Source of the DNA: Clostridia bacterium
Lineage (GTDB): Bacteria > Bacillota > Clostridia > Oscillospirales > CAG-272
Direction of reading: 5' to 3'
Assembly (NCBI GenBank): GCA_017504605.1
Contig: JAFVQW010000045.1
Coordinates: 1-46,894 of the forward strand
DNA length: 46,894 nt
The notes under the pieces were generated by a model. That model was not told where the DNA came from. It searched no databases and saw only the letters and a list, made by a program, of their open reading frames with translations. Shown here piece by piece: positions 7,889 to 15,899 of this stretch; position 1 is the first letter of the stretch; every line of letters starts with the position of its first letter. A program made the translations under genes and the position numbers.

Positions 7889-9787
7889 TTAAATCTTGAG
7901 GAGATTGTGAAGATAACTTTCGTATATCCTATTCGCTACTCGAGGGTCAAACACGTGATGCGTCTTCGGGCGAAGTCGGAGCAGCAGAGCCTTGAAGCGC
8001 TCGGTCTCCTCTTCATATTTTGCCTCGTCATGCATAGCGCCCGCAATAGCGAGGTCGGCGTATGCCAGGCACATCTCGGCGTGATACTCGAGATACCTCC
8101 ACGAGGGATTTGTCTCGGAGAACGGGATAATATGGCTCTCGGTGAAGCTCGTGATAAGAGCCTTGGCCTCTTTGCAGTTCGAGATAAAGCGGCAGAGGTC
8201 CTTCTCCTCGGTAGCAACCGCGAGGTCGAAGAGCTCGGAGATTTTCCTTAAGTACAGGTCGGCGTCGCGCCAGCCCTCGCCGAAGGCCGCCGAGTAGTAC
8301 TCGCGACATACCTCCTCAAAGTCCGACTCCTTGTCCCAGAGTGCCTTGGCCATAGCGTAGTTCGGGAGCGCCGTCGGTAAAAAGGCACGGTTAAGCTGAC
8401 AGCTTATCATTCCGTTAAGCCCTATCTTATGAAGGTTCTTCATATCAAGGTGCAGAAGCCTTGCCGTGTAGTAATATCCCGGGTCGGTGTAGTGATTCCA
8501 CATCAGGTGGTAATCAAAGTCGAAGCTGTCACCGCCGAAGTGCTCCTGCCACCTTTCAAGATATGCAACGCTCGCGCCGACCGATTTCGGCCTCTCGAGC
8601 TTGTTGCGTATGAAGGGCTTGACGTCGAGCTTTTCCTTAGGGTCAAAGTCGGCGAAGGCGCGCCTGTAGCTTCTCGTGATAGGCGCGAACATCAGCGTAA
8701 AGCGCTCGGGGTTCTCAAGGTGGAAGTGCTCGGGTGCCCAGAGCAGGTCCTCGTATATGAGGAATACGAGCTTCGTTGACATTCCCGCCTCGGTAAGAGC
8801 GCGGTCGAGCTCGTTGAGAAGAACGATGTAGTAGTCTGAGGGACGGTACTTCACGCACTCGGGACACTCGCAGTGGTTGTTGTCGCCGTCTGCAAGCCAG
8901 AAGTGGAGATAGTCCACCGATTTATGCTTCCTACAGTATTCGAGCACCGCATCGACGAGGTGGCGGCGAACACTCGGGTTAGAGTAGCAGAGGTTGGTGT
9001 TGATAACGCTGTATTTCCAGAGCTCGCGCTTACCGTCGCGCAGCGCAAGCGCGTTCGCAAAATCCTCGGGAAGAGGCTCGTCGTGGTGGCGCCACTCGGT
9101 TCCGCGCACGCCGAAGGCCTCGCAGGTCCAGCTGTGTCCCACCGCGTGATAGGCGAGGCCGCGCCGTGAAATCTCCTCCTCAAGACGGAGAAGAATATGG
9201 TCAACGTCATCGTCGTCAACGGGGTCGACGGGAATATCCTCGCAGTCGGTCTGGTCGTTATACCAGCGCTTGAAGAAATAAGAGGGGGTTTGGAACTGAA
9301 CGAAGTAGGAGTTCATTCCGACTCTCGGTATCCACTCGATAAGGTCGCGCACGTGCTCGTAGTTTACCTGTCCCTCGATGCAAATTCCGCGGTGGCGCTG
9401 TGAGGGCGCCTCGTCAAGAGAGAGATTGAGCTCACCGCGTGTAAGGCTGAGAGAGGGAATAACCTCGCCGTCCTCGCCGGGACGAACCCACCTACAGCCG
9501 AGCTCAAAGAGAAATCTGTAAACCGCGAGCAGCACCGAGCGCGGGTTCGAGCCCGTTATAATACCGCCGCCGTTTTTAACCTCTATTTTAATTCTGTCGT
9601 CCTCGGACGGCTCTACCGACCCGTCAAGGCCCACCCAGAGTATATTTTCCTTGCTTAAGTCGCGCGTGTCATAAACTCTCGCATCTATGAAGCTTTTCGG
9701 GTCGATGCGCTTGAGATATTTCTCAAGCTCGGTGAATGCGTATTCGATAACCCTGCCGTACCCGATACGCGCCATTATAACATTCAT
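7889..9787 (-). CDS. DUF4838 domain protein, putative glycosidase
   Basis: A 632-residue protein of the DUF4838 group, related in layout to alpha-glucuronidase-like glycosidases. The N-terminal ~140 residues form the small alpha/beta domain seen before GH20/GH67-type barrels (GGIITGSNPRSVLLAVYRFL, then GCRWVRPGEDGEVIP). The barrel region begins at HRGICIEGQVNYEHVRDLIEW. The diagnostic Cys cluster NHCECPECVKYRPSDYY is near the middle. No signal peptide is seen. A TTG at 9844 and an ATG at 9820 are in frame, but the promoter -10 box covers the former and no leader remains for the latter. The ATG at 9787 has AAGGA 10 bases upstream and is chosen. The substrate is unknown. The neighbourhood suggests a plant or host acidic glycan. 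Confidence 0.78.
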   Translation of the reverse strand: MNVIMARIGYGRVIEYAFTELEKYLKRIDPKSFIDARVYDTRDLSKENILWVGLDGSVEPSEDDRIKIEVKNGGGIITGSNPRSVLLAVYRFLFELGCRWVRPGEDGEVIPSLSLTRGELNLSLDEAPSQRHRGICIEGQVNYEHVRDLIEWIPRVGMNSYFVQFQTPSYFFKRWYNDQTDCEDIPVDPVDDDDVDHILLRLEEEISRRGLAYHAVGHSWTCEAFGVRGTEWRHHDEPLPEDFANALALRDGKRELWKYSVINTNLCYSNPSVRRHLVDAVLEYCRKHKSVDYLHFWLADGDNNHCECPECVKYRPSDYYIVLLNELDRALTEAGMSTKLVFLIYEDLLWAPEHFHLENPERFTLMFAPITRSYRRAFADFDPKEKLDVKPFIRNKLERPKSVGASVAYLERWQEHFGGDSFDFDYHLMWNHYTDPGYYYTARLLHLDMKNLHKIGLNGMISCQLNRAFLPTALPNYAMAKALWDKESDFEEVCREYYSAAFGEGWRDADLYLRKISELFDLAVATEEKDLCRFISNCKEAKALITSFTESHIIPFSETNPSWRYLEYHAEMCLAYADLAIAGAMHDEAKYEEETERFKALLLRLRPKTHHVFDPRVANRIYESYLHNLLKI

Positions 9788-9832
9788 ACCAAACTTGTCC
9801 TTCTTAGGAAATATTCGCATACGCGTAAGACA

Positions 9833-9861
9833 ATTATATATCAAATACCTAAGGGTGTCAA
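9833..9861 (-). promoter_or_regulatory. SigA-type promoter of the DUF4838 gene
   Basis: Minus-strand TTGACA (9861-9856) and TATAAT (9838-9833) are both perfect and 17 bases apart. The -10 box overlaps the upstream in-frame codons, which settles the start of the gene at 9787. Confidence 0.9.
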
Positions 9862-9876
9862 TAAAATTTTAGGACA

Positions 9877-10710
9877 TTATTTCCCGTCTCCGTGCCCTAA
9901 TTTTGTATGAGAAAAGCTCTCTCGGTAGAGCTTCGGCGTTGTGGAGTGCCTGTGCCGAAAGGCCTTGAAAAAGGACGTCATTGAGGAGTAGCCGACACGC
10001 TCGGCAATCTCGGATATTGGGAGCTGGGTCGTGCGAAGAAGGAAGCCCGCACGGTCCATTCTCGAGCGAAGGAGCTTTTCGCGAAAGCCCATTCCGTAGG
10101 CGCTGAGAAGAATTCGCGCGAGCTGACGGCGCGAGAGGTGGACGAGCTCGGCAAGCTCGGTCTCGCTGCCGCCACCCTCGGCCGCCGTTTCAAAGAAGTT
10201 GTCAATAAGAGCAAATCTCTTATCGGCCTCGACCGTCGGGCCCGCATCCCGCTCGGGCTCGAGCCTCGCCGCGAGGCGGAACACCTCGGTAAGAAGAAGC
10301 GCGCCACAGGCACGGAGTGCATCGTTTTTAAACGGTGCGGAGCCCGATGCCTCGTCGGTCATTTTTTTGCAAAGAGACACGGATAGCTCGGAGAGCACGA
10401 GCCTCGTGCAGTCCACATCCTCGGGGAGCAGAGACTCGGTTCCCCGAACCGTGAAGGGAAGGACGAGGAGCGAGAGCTCGGGCGAGGTATAGGTCGGGCA
10501 GTGAAAGCGCGTCGGCGGTATAAGCAACGCCTCACCCGCCTCGAGCTCCACGCAGCGCTCCTCGACGTCGAAGTGGCAGCGGCCCTCGAGCACGACGAAC
10601 AGCTCGTGCTCGGCGTTCGAGTGCCTTGCACTCTCAAATCTCTGAAGATTATGCGACTTGCCCTCTCCGAGACGAACCTGACATTCGTATTTTCCTATCC
10701 TTATCTCCAT
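9877..10710 (-). CDS. AraC family regulator with N-terminal cupin
   Basis: A 277-residue regulator. The cupin half shows HSNAEHELFVVLEGRCHFDVE and GEALLIPPTRFHCP. The C-terminal helix-turn-helix pair is ELAELVHLSRRQLARILLSAYG and LPISEIAERVGYSSMTSFFKAFRHRHSTTPKLYR. A GTG three codons upstream is possible, but AGGTGG lies correctly for the ATG at 10710. The gene starts 19 bases after the aminotransferase stop, with no promoter in the gap, so the two form an operon. It shares little with the AraC protein at 2029-2928 beyond the fold. It probably senses a sugar or amino sugar and controls its own operon or the DUF4838 gene. Confidence 0.88.
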   Translation of the reverse strand: MEIRIGKYECQVRLGEGKSHNLQRFESARHSNAEHELFVVLEGRCHFDVEERCVELEAGEALLIPPTRFHCPTYTSPELSLLVLPFTVRGTESLLPEDVDCTRLVLSELSVSLCKKMTDEASGSAPFKNDALRACGALLLTEVFRLAARLEPERDAGPTVEADKRFALIDNFFETAAEGGGSETELAELVHLSRRQLARILLSAYGMGFREKLLRSRMDRAGFLLRTTQLPISEIAERVGYSSMTSFFKAFRHRHSTTPKLYRESFSHTKLGHGDGK

Positions 10711-10729
10711 AAAGCCCACCTGATAAAAG

Positions 10730-12058
10730 TTATTTGAGAAGTCTCTTAAAGCCCGACTGGCAGACCTTGCCGTCTATTGCCGCGAGTATAGCCTCCTTGC
10801 CTCCCTCGTTCTTGATTTTCGCCATTTTTTCAAACACTCTGTCGATAGCCTCGGCGTAGAGCGCGACGATTTTCTCGTCGTGGGCAAGGGTGGGGTAGAA
10901 GCTGACGTTTGCGATAAAGCCCTCATCGAGCATAAGAGTTGTGTAAAGCGTTTTCATCTCGAGCGGATATTCCTTGAAGCCGAAATGTGCAAGGCAGGGG
11001 AAGCCCGAGCAGTCTATATCGAGCCCGTGCTTTTTCGCAGAGGCAGTCCACGCCGCCTTTACGCTCTCGCCGATTTTCGCCACGTGCTCCCATACTCTCG
11101 ACTTCTCCATTTTATCTATAACCGCAAGAGCGGCCGCGGGGCCGACACACTCGGTCCAATAGGTGCTGGAGATAAAGGAGGACTGTGCGCCGTCCATAGC
11201 CTCACGGGTGCCGATAACTGCGGCAATAGGGTGGCCGTTACCCATAGCCTTGGCGAAGACTGCCATATCGGGAGTTACGCCGAGGGCGAGATGGCTGCCG
11301 CCGAAGCAGTATCTCCAGCCGATGGTAATTTCGTCAAATATCAGAAGCGCGCCTACCCTCTTTGTTTCCTCTCTGATGTGCTCAAGAAAGCCGGGGGCGG
11401 GGAGCTCGTTTCTCATAGGCTCCATAATTACGCAGGCAAGTCTGTCTCCGTACTCGGCTATAATTTTGTCAAACGCCTCAAAGTCGTTGCCGTTGAAGGT
11501 AAGAGAGGTGCCGGTCAGAGGCTTCGGTACGCCCGCGGGAGCGAGGCCGGGAAGATGAACGCCGTCAAGGCCGTGGTTGTCATTAAGGTTGGCTGCAAGG
11601 TACCAGTCACTCCAGCCGTGATAGCCGCTGATAGCGACTACGTCGCGACCCGTGGTCGCTCTCGCAATACGAACCGCGACGGCGCAAATCTCGCCGCCCG
11701 TTCTTGCAAAGCGCACGTTCTCGGCCCAGGGGTGAATCTCGCAGAGCCTGTCGGCGAGCTTGACCTCGTCGGGCGAGCAAAGAGAGGTCATCGAGCCCCT
11801 CTCAACCGTTTCTATAACGGCGCGGGAAACGTCGGGGTCGGCATAGCCGAGCAGGCAGGCGCCGATGCCGTTTGTCGTCATATCGTAGTAGGTGTTGCCG
11901 TCAAGGTCGGTAATCGTCGCACCCTTGGCGCTCGCCGCATATGCGGGCCATACGTCGGGCGCGAACATCTCGGGCCTTTTTGAGAGGAGCTGCACGCCGC
12001 CGGGTATGCGCTGCTTCGCGTGCGTGTAAAGGGCTTGTGTCTTTTCGGTGTTTCTCAT
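10730..12058 (-). CDS. Class III aminotransferase, glutamate-1-semialdehyde aminomutase-like
   Basis: A 442-residue fold-type I PLP enzyme related to HemL. The PLP lysine is K270 in FAKAMGNGHPIAA, and the pyridine-N aspartate is D242 in LIFDEITIGWRY. GYHGWSDWY binds the cofactor phosphate region. HemL proper has a different active-site context and normally lies in a haem operon. Here the partner is an AraC regulator within a sugar-use region. A role in transamination of a keto-sugar or small keto acid is more likely than tetrapyrrole synthesis. The start has AAGGAG 8 bases upstream. The 5' region is unusually long for this window (about 120 bases). Confidence 0.82.
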   Translation of the reverse strand: MRNTEKTQALYTHAKQRIPGGVQLLSKRPEMFAPDVWPAYAASAKGATITDLDGNTYYDMTTNGIGACLLGYADPDVSRAVIETVERGSMTSLCSPDEVKLADRLCEIHPWAENVRFARTGGEICAVAVRIARATTGRDVVAISGYHGWSDWYLAANLNDNHGLDGVHLPGLAPAGVPKPLTGTSLTFNGNDFEAFDKIIAEYGDRLACVIMEPMRNELPAPGFLEHIREETKRVGALLIFDEITIGWRYCFGGSHLALGVTPDMAVFAKAMGNGHPIAAVIGTREAMDGAQSSFISSTYWTECVGPAAALAVIDKMEKSRVWEHVAKIGESVKAAWTASAKKHGLDIDCSGFPCLAHFGFKEYPLEMKTLYTTLMLDEGFIANVSFYPTLAHDEKIVALYAEAIDRVFEKMAKIKNEGGKEAILAAIDGKVCQSGFKRLLK

Positions 12059-12180
12059 AATTAAAGTCTCCTTAAGTTGTTTTTTACAGCTTAAGTATAT
12101 TACGAAAGCACGCCTCGGCGCAATAAGCCGATAAGCCCATTTTTTAGATAAAATGTCTCAAACGGATAATATTTAAGCTT

Positions 12181-12210
12181 ATTATAGCACGTTCCATATG
12201 GAAAAAGCAA
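12181..12210 (-). promoter_or_regulatory. Probable promoter of the aminotransferase-araC operon with palindrome in spacer
   Basis: Minus-strand TTGCTT (12210-12205) and TATAAT (12186-12181) are 18 bases apart. The spacer contains the 12-bp perfect palindrome TTCCATATGGAA (12192-12203), a candidate operator. A second, weaker TTGCGC-18-TATACT pair lies nearer the gene. Apart from these and the divergent promoter, the 396-base gap holds no gene I can recognise. Confidence 0.6.
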
Positions 12211-12388
12211 GTGTAAACGGCCGAGGGGGGCTGACGTCACCGCCGCTTTACCGCTCTTGTGATTTTCTTTGGTTTTTCTAAATGGAAAACTGTATTTTCT
12301 TTTTTGCTTATTTGCTCTCAAAAACAACCAAATTTAAGCCTCTATTTTGTGTTTTGTTGACAAAAATTTGTTTTTTGGAAAATTGAAA

Positions 12389-12418
12389 TTGACAACCCGT
12401 CCGCCTGTGAAGTATAAT
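12389..12418 (+). promoter_or_regulatory. SigA-type promoter of the TPI-yjbQ-fsa operon
   Basis: TTGACA at 12389-12394 and TATAAT at 12413-12418 are separated by 18 bases. The leader is about 30 bases and carries GAGGGTG before the first gene. Confidence 0.85.
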
Positions 12419-12454
12419 AAATGTGACAAAATATTTTGAAAAGAGGGTGTATTT

Positions 12455-13159
12455 ATGTCCGAAAAAAGACAGGTAAAGCTGCCGTTCTTTGAAATAGGCC
12501 CGAAATCTTATCTTTTCGGTGACGACATTCTGGAGCTGGCAAAAATTGCAGACCGTGCAAGTGAAAAATACGGCGTTGACATCATTTTCACCACTCCCGT
12601 CGTTGATATAAGACGGGTACGCGAGGCTACGAAGAATATTCACGTTTTCGCTCCTCATATGGACCCCATTTATCCCGGCCGCGGCCTTGCCGATATTCTT
12701 CCCGAGTCGCTCGTCGCTGCGGGCGCCGACGGTGTTATGCTTAACCACTGCGAGAGGCCCTTGGATTTCGAGACGCTTGCGGCTACCATTAAGAGGGCCG
12801 ACGAGGTGGGCCTTACCACTATCGTTTGTGCCGACTCGCTTGCCGAGGCATCGAAAATTGCCTCGCTCTCTCCCGACATCATAGTTGCCGAGCCGAGCGA
12901 GCTTATCGGCACGGGTGTCAGCGTTGGTCACGAATACGTCGAGGCGGCAACTCGCTCTGTTAAGGACGTAAATCCCGATATTCTCGTTCTCACCGCTGCG
13001 GGAATTTCGAACGGCGAGGACGTATATAACACTATCATCTCGGGCGCCGATGCTACGGGCTCGTCCTCGGGCGTTGCGAAGGCTCTCGACAGAGCGGCTA
13101 TGGTTGACGAGATGATTGCCGCCGTAAGACGCGCTTACGACGAAAGACACGCCAATTAA
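12455..13159 (+). CDS. Triosephosphate isomerase family protein, archaeal-like short form
   Basis: A TIM-barrel enzyme of 234 residues, shorter than the ~250 of bacterial TpiA. Motifs resemble archaeal TPI: VFAPHMDPIYPGRGLADILPE, LNHCERPLD and AEPSELIGTG. The catalytic set can be placed as K17 (GPKSY), H98 (LNHCER) and E146 (VAEPSEL). The phosphate-binding end appears as TAAGISNGED and SSGVAKA. The usual Asn before the catalytic lysine is replaced by Gly, so the substrate may differ from glyceraldehyde-3-phosphate. It leads an operon with YjbQ and a fructose-6-phosphate aldolase-like enzyme, which points to a sugar-phosphate side pathway rather than the glycolytic gap-pgk-tpi operon. Confidence 0.8.
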   Translation: MSEKRQVKLPFFEIGPKSYLFGDDILELAKIADRASEKYGVDIIFTTPVVDIRRVREATKNIHVFAPHMDPIYPGRGLADILPESLVAAGADGVMLNHCERPLDFETLAATIKRADEVGLTTIVCADSLAEASKIASLSPDIIVAEPSELIGTGVSVGHEYVEAATRSVKDVNPDILVLTAAGISNGEDVYNTIISGADATGSSSGVAKALDRAAMVDEMIAAVRRAYDERHAN

Positions 13160-13190
13160 AAAATATACATACAAAACGGAGGAAAACAAA

Positions 13191-13811
13191 ATGGAATTTA
13201 AGGTTTATCAGAAGGAAATCGAGCTTCAGTCGAGAGGCTGGATACCCACCTTCCACGACGTAACGAGCGACATACTTAAGATTGTTGAGGCATCGGGCGT
13301 TAAGAACGGCACCGTCTGCATCGCATCTCACCACACCACCTGCTCGGTAATGGTTCAGGAGTGCTCTCACGACATCGACTCCTTCGACCTCGAGTATCTT
13401 CAGCACGACCTTCTCGACATAATGAGAAAGCTTATCCCCGACTTCGCCGAGGAGCATCAGTACCGTCACCCCGGCCCCATTCACTCTCAGTTCGGCAGAT
13501 ACGTTAACGAGCCCGGCGACTTCACGAGCATGAACACCGACGGACACCTTCGCTCGGTATTCTTCGGCAGAAGCGAGACTATGACCATCAAGGACGGCGT
13601 TCTTGACGGCGGCGAGTTCGCACACGTTTACTTCATCGACTGGGATCACGTAAGAGCACGTCACAGACAGCTCAACGTTACCGTTATGGGCACGACCGAG
13701 GCGGTAGAGGACAGAAAGTACAATAACGGAGATGTTGTAAACACTCTTCATAAGTTCACCGACGAGGAGAAGGCTTACGACCTTCATTACGACCTTCAGT
13801 GGAGGCGGTAA
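13191..13811 (+). CDS. yjbQ: YjbQ family (UPF0047) protein
   Basis: A 206-residue member of the YjbQ/UPF0047 family, longer than the usual ~135 because of an insertion between the conserved halves. The signature ASHHTTCSVMVQE is followed by HDLLDIMRKLIPD, DGHLRSVFFGRSETM and a C-terminal HRQLNVTVMG. Family members carry conserved histidines and weak thiamine-phosphate synthase activity has been reported, but the true role is unsettled. GGAGG lies before the ATG, 31 bases after the isomerase gene. Its place between two sugar-phosphate enzymes suggests action on a small phosphorylated metabolite. Confidence 0.85.
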   Translation: MEFKVYQKEIELQSRGWIPTFHDVTSDILKIVEASGVKNGTVCIASHHTTCSVMVQECSHDIDSFDLEYLQHDLLDIMRKLIPDFAEEHQYRHPGPIHSQFGRYVNEPGDFTSMNTDGHLRSVFFGRSETMTIKDGVLDGGEFAHVYFIDWDHVRARHRQLNVTVMGTTEAVEDRKYNNGDVVNTLHKFTDEEKAYDLHYDLQWRR

Positions 13812-13818
13812 GACAAAA

Positions 13819-14502
13819 ATGCGCATTCTTCTTGACACAGCAAATTTAGACAGCATACGCTACTTCAACGAATATTACCCCATCGAGGGCGTTACCACGA
13901 ACCCCACCATTCTTGCAAGAGAGGGCGGCTCTCCCGTGGAAATGCTTAAGGAGATAAGGAAGATAATCGGCGATAAAAAGGAGCTTCATATTCAGGTCAC
14001 CGAGACCGAGTATGATAAAATCATAGAGGAGGCCAAGACTATGGTTTCTCTCTTTGGTAAGAATACCTTTGTAAAAATCCCCGTTTCCGACGTCGGACTT
14101 AAGGCGACGAAGGCGCTTTCGGATATGGGCTACGGTGTAACCGTGACGGCAGTGCTCACTGCGGCTCAGGCAATGATTGCCTCGTGTGCGGGTGCGTCCT
14201 ACGTTGCGCCCTACATCAGCCGCTCCGAGAACCTCTGCGCCGACGGCGTCGGCACGGTTGCGGAGATTGCCACTATTTTCAAGTCCTCGGGGACGAAGAC
14301 GCAGATTCTCGCCGCCAGCTTCAAGACGGCGAAGGAGGTGCTCGACGTGGCGGTAGCAGGCTGTCACTCGGCTACCATTGGCTCTACCATTATGCGTATG
14401 CTTATCGCACACACCACCACCGACACCTCGGTTCTCGGCTTCCGCCGCGACTGGGAGGAGGCTTTCGGTGATAAGACGCTCCTCGGGCTTATGAAGGGCT
14501 GA
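13819..14502 (+). CDS. fsa: Transaldolase family, fructose-6-phosphate aldolase-like
   Basis: A 227-residue member of the small transaldolase family (TalC/MipB/FSA). It has LLDTANLDSI at the N-terminus, GVTTNPTIL, and the Schiff-base lysine K86 in TFVKIPVSD. The C-terminus has CHSATIGSTIM, where many homologues read HpATIP. Family members reversibly cleave fructose-6-phosphate to dihydroxyacetone and glyceraldehyde-3-phosphate, or act as transaldolases, and sequence alone does not separate these. It is the last gene of the operon, 7 bases after yjbQ, and is followed by a strong terminator. With the isomerase-like gene it forms a short triose/hexose phosphate route. Confidence 0.86.
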   Translation: MRILLDTANLDSIRYFNEYYPIEGVTTNPTILAREGGSPVEMLKEIRKIIGDKKELHIQVTETEYDKIIEEAKTMVSLFGKNTFVKIPVSDVGLKATKALSDMGYGVTVTAVLTAAQAMIASCAGASYVAPYISRSENLCADGVGTVAEIATIFKSSGTKTQILAASFKTAKEVLDVAVAGCHSATIGSTIMRMLIAHTTTDTSVLGFRRDWEEAFGDKTLLGLMKG

Positions 14503-14510
14503 GGATTATA

Positions 14511-14548
14511 AAAAAACGGAGCACGGGGTGACCCGTGCTCCGTTTTTT
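14511..14548. terminator. Bidirectional terminator
   Basis: AAAAAACGGAGCACGGG, a GTGA loop and CCCGTGCTCCGTTTTTT form a 17-bp perfect stem with T-runs on both strands. It separates the fsa gene from the convergent lipoprotein gene. Confidence 0.93.
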
Positions 14549-14568
14549 GCTAACTTAATTTTACATTA

Positions 14569-15765
14569 TTAATTCGCGTTGGCTTCTATCAGAGCCTCTT
14601 TTCTTGCGAGAAGCTCGTTCTCTATAGCAGTCAGCGTATCGGCGTGCTCGCTCTCAAATGCGGCGAAGAAGCCGTCCTTGGCCTCGTTTATCGCACTTTC
14701 AAGCTCGGCGGCCTTTTCCGTGAGCTCCGAGCGTATATCCTCCGAGAAGGCGCCCTCAAGCTTTATGAGCTCGGCTTCTATGGATTTGAGCTCGGACAGG
14801 AGAGCATCAATACCGTCGTTTATCGCCTTGCCTATCGCCTCGTAGCTCTCGAGCGCTGCGGTGTAGCTCTCCTCGAGTGCGGCTACTGCCTCGAGCTTGG
14901 CGTTATACTCCTCACTGTCGGTAGCGAGTGAGGCAAGCTCGTTCTTTTTCGCTACGAGCTCTGCTTTAACGTCGCGCATTGCCGAGAGCCCCTTCTGATA
15001 CTGCGAGTCGGGACTGATAAGCCCCTCGTACCTGTACTCGTCAATTTCGGCGAGAAGCTCGCCGTAGGCGGTGAGCAGTGCCTTGTATGCGGCGTTCGAG
15101 ATTTCGTACAGAGTGCCCATGCCGTCGATGATTTTCGCGGTCTCTTCACGCTCGGCGAATGCAATTTCGTGCGCCTTAGCCTTGAAGTATGCCTCTCTTA
15201 AGTCCTCGGTTGCAAGAAGCGCACTCTCCACTCTTGCAAGAGAGAGGGCACGGTAGAGCTCGCTCTCGCTCATGGCGTTTACCTGCTCCTCGGTATAGAG
15301 GGAATTCGCGAGCACGAGTGCGCGCAGCTCCTCGAGCCTCATAGCCTCTATTTCGGTGATGATTCCCTTGATATCAAGCTCGTCGAGCTCGCTCTCTATC
15401 TTAGACTTAACGGCCGCCTCAAGCGCCTTCTTGTTCTGAGAGAAGGAAATCTTGATTTCATTCTCGGCATTCTCGCCCTTGACGAGGTATCCAGTCTCAC
15501 CGGCAAGCTTGATGATTAGCTCCGCCGCCTCCTCGGCGCTCTTTCCTACGATGACCTCTCCCGCGAGGAGAATTGCGCCGTCGTCGTTGAGCGCGGTTAC
15601 CGAAACGACCTTGTCGTCCTTATCGAGAATAAGCTCGATGCTCGGGTTAATATCAATAGTCATTCTCGTAACGTCCTCTGCCTCGGGCTCCTTTTTACAA
15701 GCAAAGAGCAGCAGGGAGGATGCGAGCATCAAAATAATCAAAAGAACAGACGTAATTTTTTTCAT
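14569..15765 (-). CDS. Lipoprotein with RsgI-like domain and coiled coil
   Basis: A 398-residue secreted lipoprotein. It has an MKK start, a hydrophobic segment and lipobox LLFAC with C23 as the lipidation site. Residues ~33-100 (MTIDINPSIELILDKDDKVVS, TALNDDG) match the extracytoplasmic RsgI-like domain of anti-SigI factors. The rest is Glu/Ala/Leu-rich and strongly helical, with a long predicted coiled coil from about residue 160 to the end. It lacks the N-terminal cytoplasmic anti-sigma segment and single membrane helix of RsgI, and no sigI is adjacent. AAAAGGAGG precedes the ATG. A cell-surface sensor or wall-spanning stalk role is possible. No function is assigned. Confidence 0.8.
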   Translation of the reverse strand: MKKITSVLLIILMLASSLLLFACKKEPEAEDVTRMTIDINPSIELILDKDDKVVSVTALNDDGAILLAGEVIVGKSAEEAAELIIKLAGETGYLVKGENAENEIKISFSQNKKALEAAVKSKIESELDELDIKGIITEIEAMRLEELRALVLANSLYTEEQVNAMSESELYRALSLARVESALLATEDLREAYFKAKAHEIAFAEREETAKIIDGMGTLYEISNAAYKALLTAYGELLAEIDEYRYEGLISPDSQYQKGLSAMRDVKAELVAKKNELASLATDSEEYNAKLEAVAALEESYTAALESYEAIGKAINDGIDALLSELKSIEAELIKLEGAFSEDIRSELTEKAAELESAINEAKDGFFAAFESEHADTLTAIENELLARKEALIEANAN

Positions 15766-15799
15766 AAAGCAAAAACCTCCTTTTCATGCTTACATTTTC

Positions 15800-15828
15800 A
15801 TTTTAGCATTTAGGCTCTTGCTCTTCAA
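15800..15828 (-). promoter_or_regulatory. SigA-type promoter of the lipoprotein gene
   Basis: Minus-strand TTGAAG (15828-15823) and TAAAAT (15805-15800) are 17 bases apart. A TGATAAAA half-site of the TetR-type palindrome seen at 16462 lies at 15847-15854, 18 bases upstream of the -35 box. Confidence 0.65.
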
Positions 15829-15899
15829 CAATCAATATTTTTGCTTTGATAAAAAATACATCAAAAAACGATAATTGATTAAAAATAACGGCAGGTATT

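Noticed and set aside
10880..11983. 367-codon open frame on the plus strand
   Set aside because: Opposite the aminotransferase gene, whose catalytic motifs are intact. No family resemblance and no ribosome site.
10730..12058. Haem-pathway hemL
   Set aside because: Aminomutase-like motifs are present, but the operon partner is an AraC regulator and there are no other haem genes; kept as a general class III aminotransferase.
12232..12239. TGACGTCA palindrome
   Set aside because: Eight bases only, not placed at a promoter element; likely chance.
12308..13856. Long minus-strand frames opposite the isomerase and YjbQ genes
   Set aside because: Shadows of well-supported plus-strand genes with good ribosome sites.
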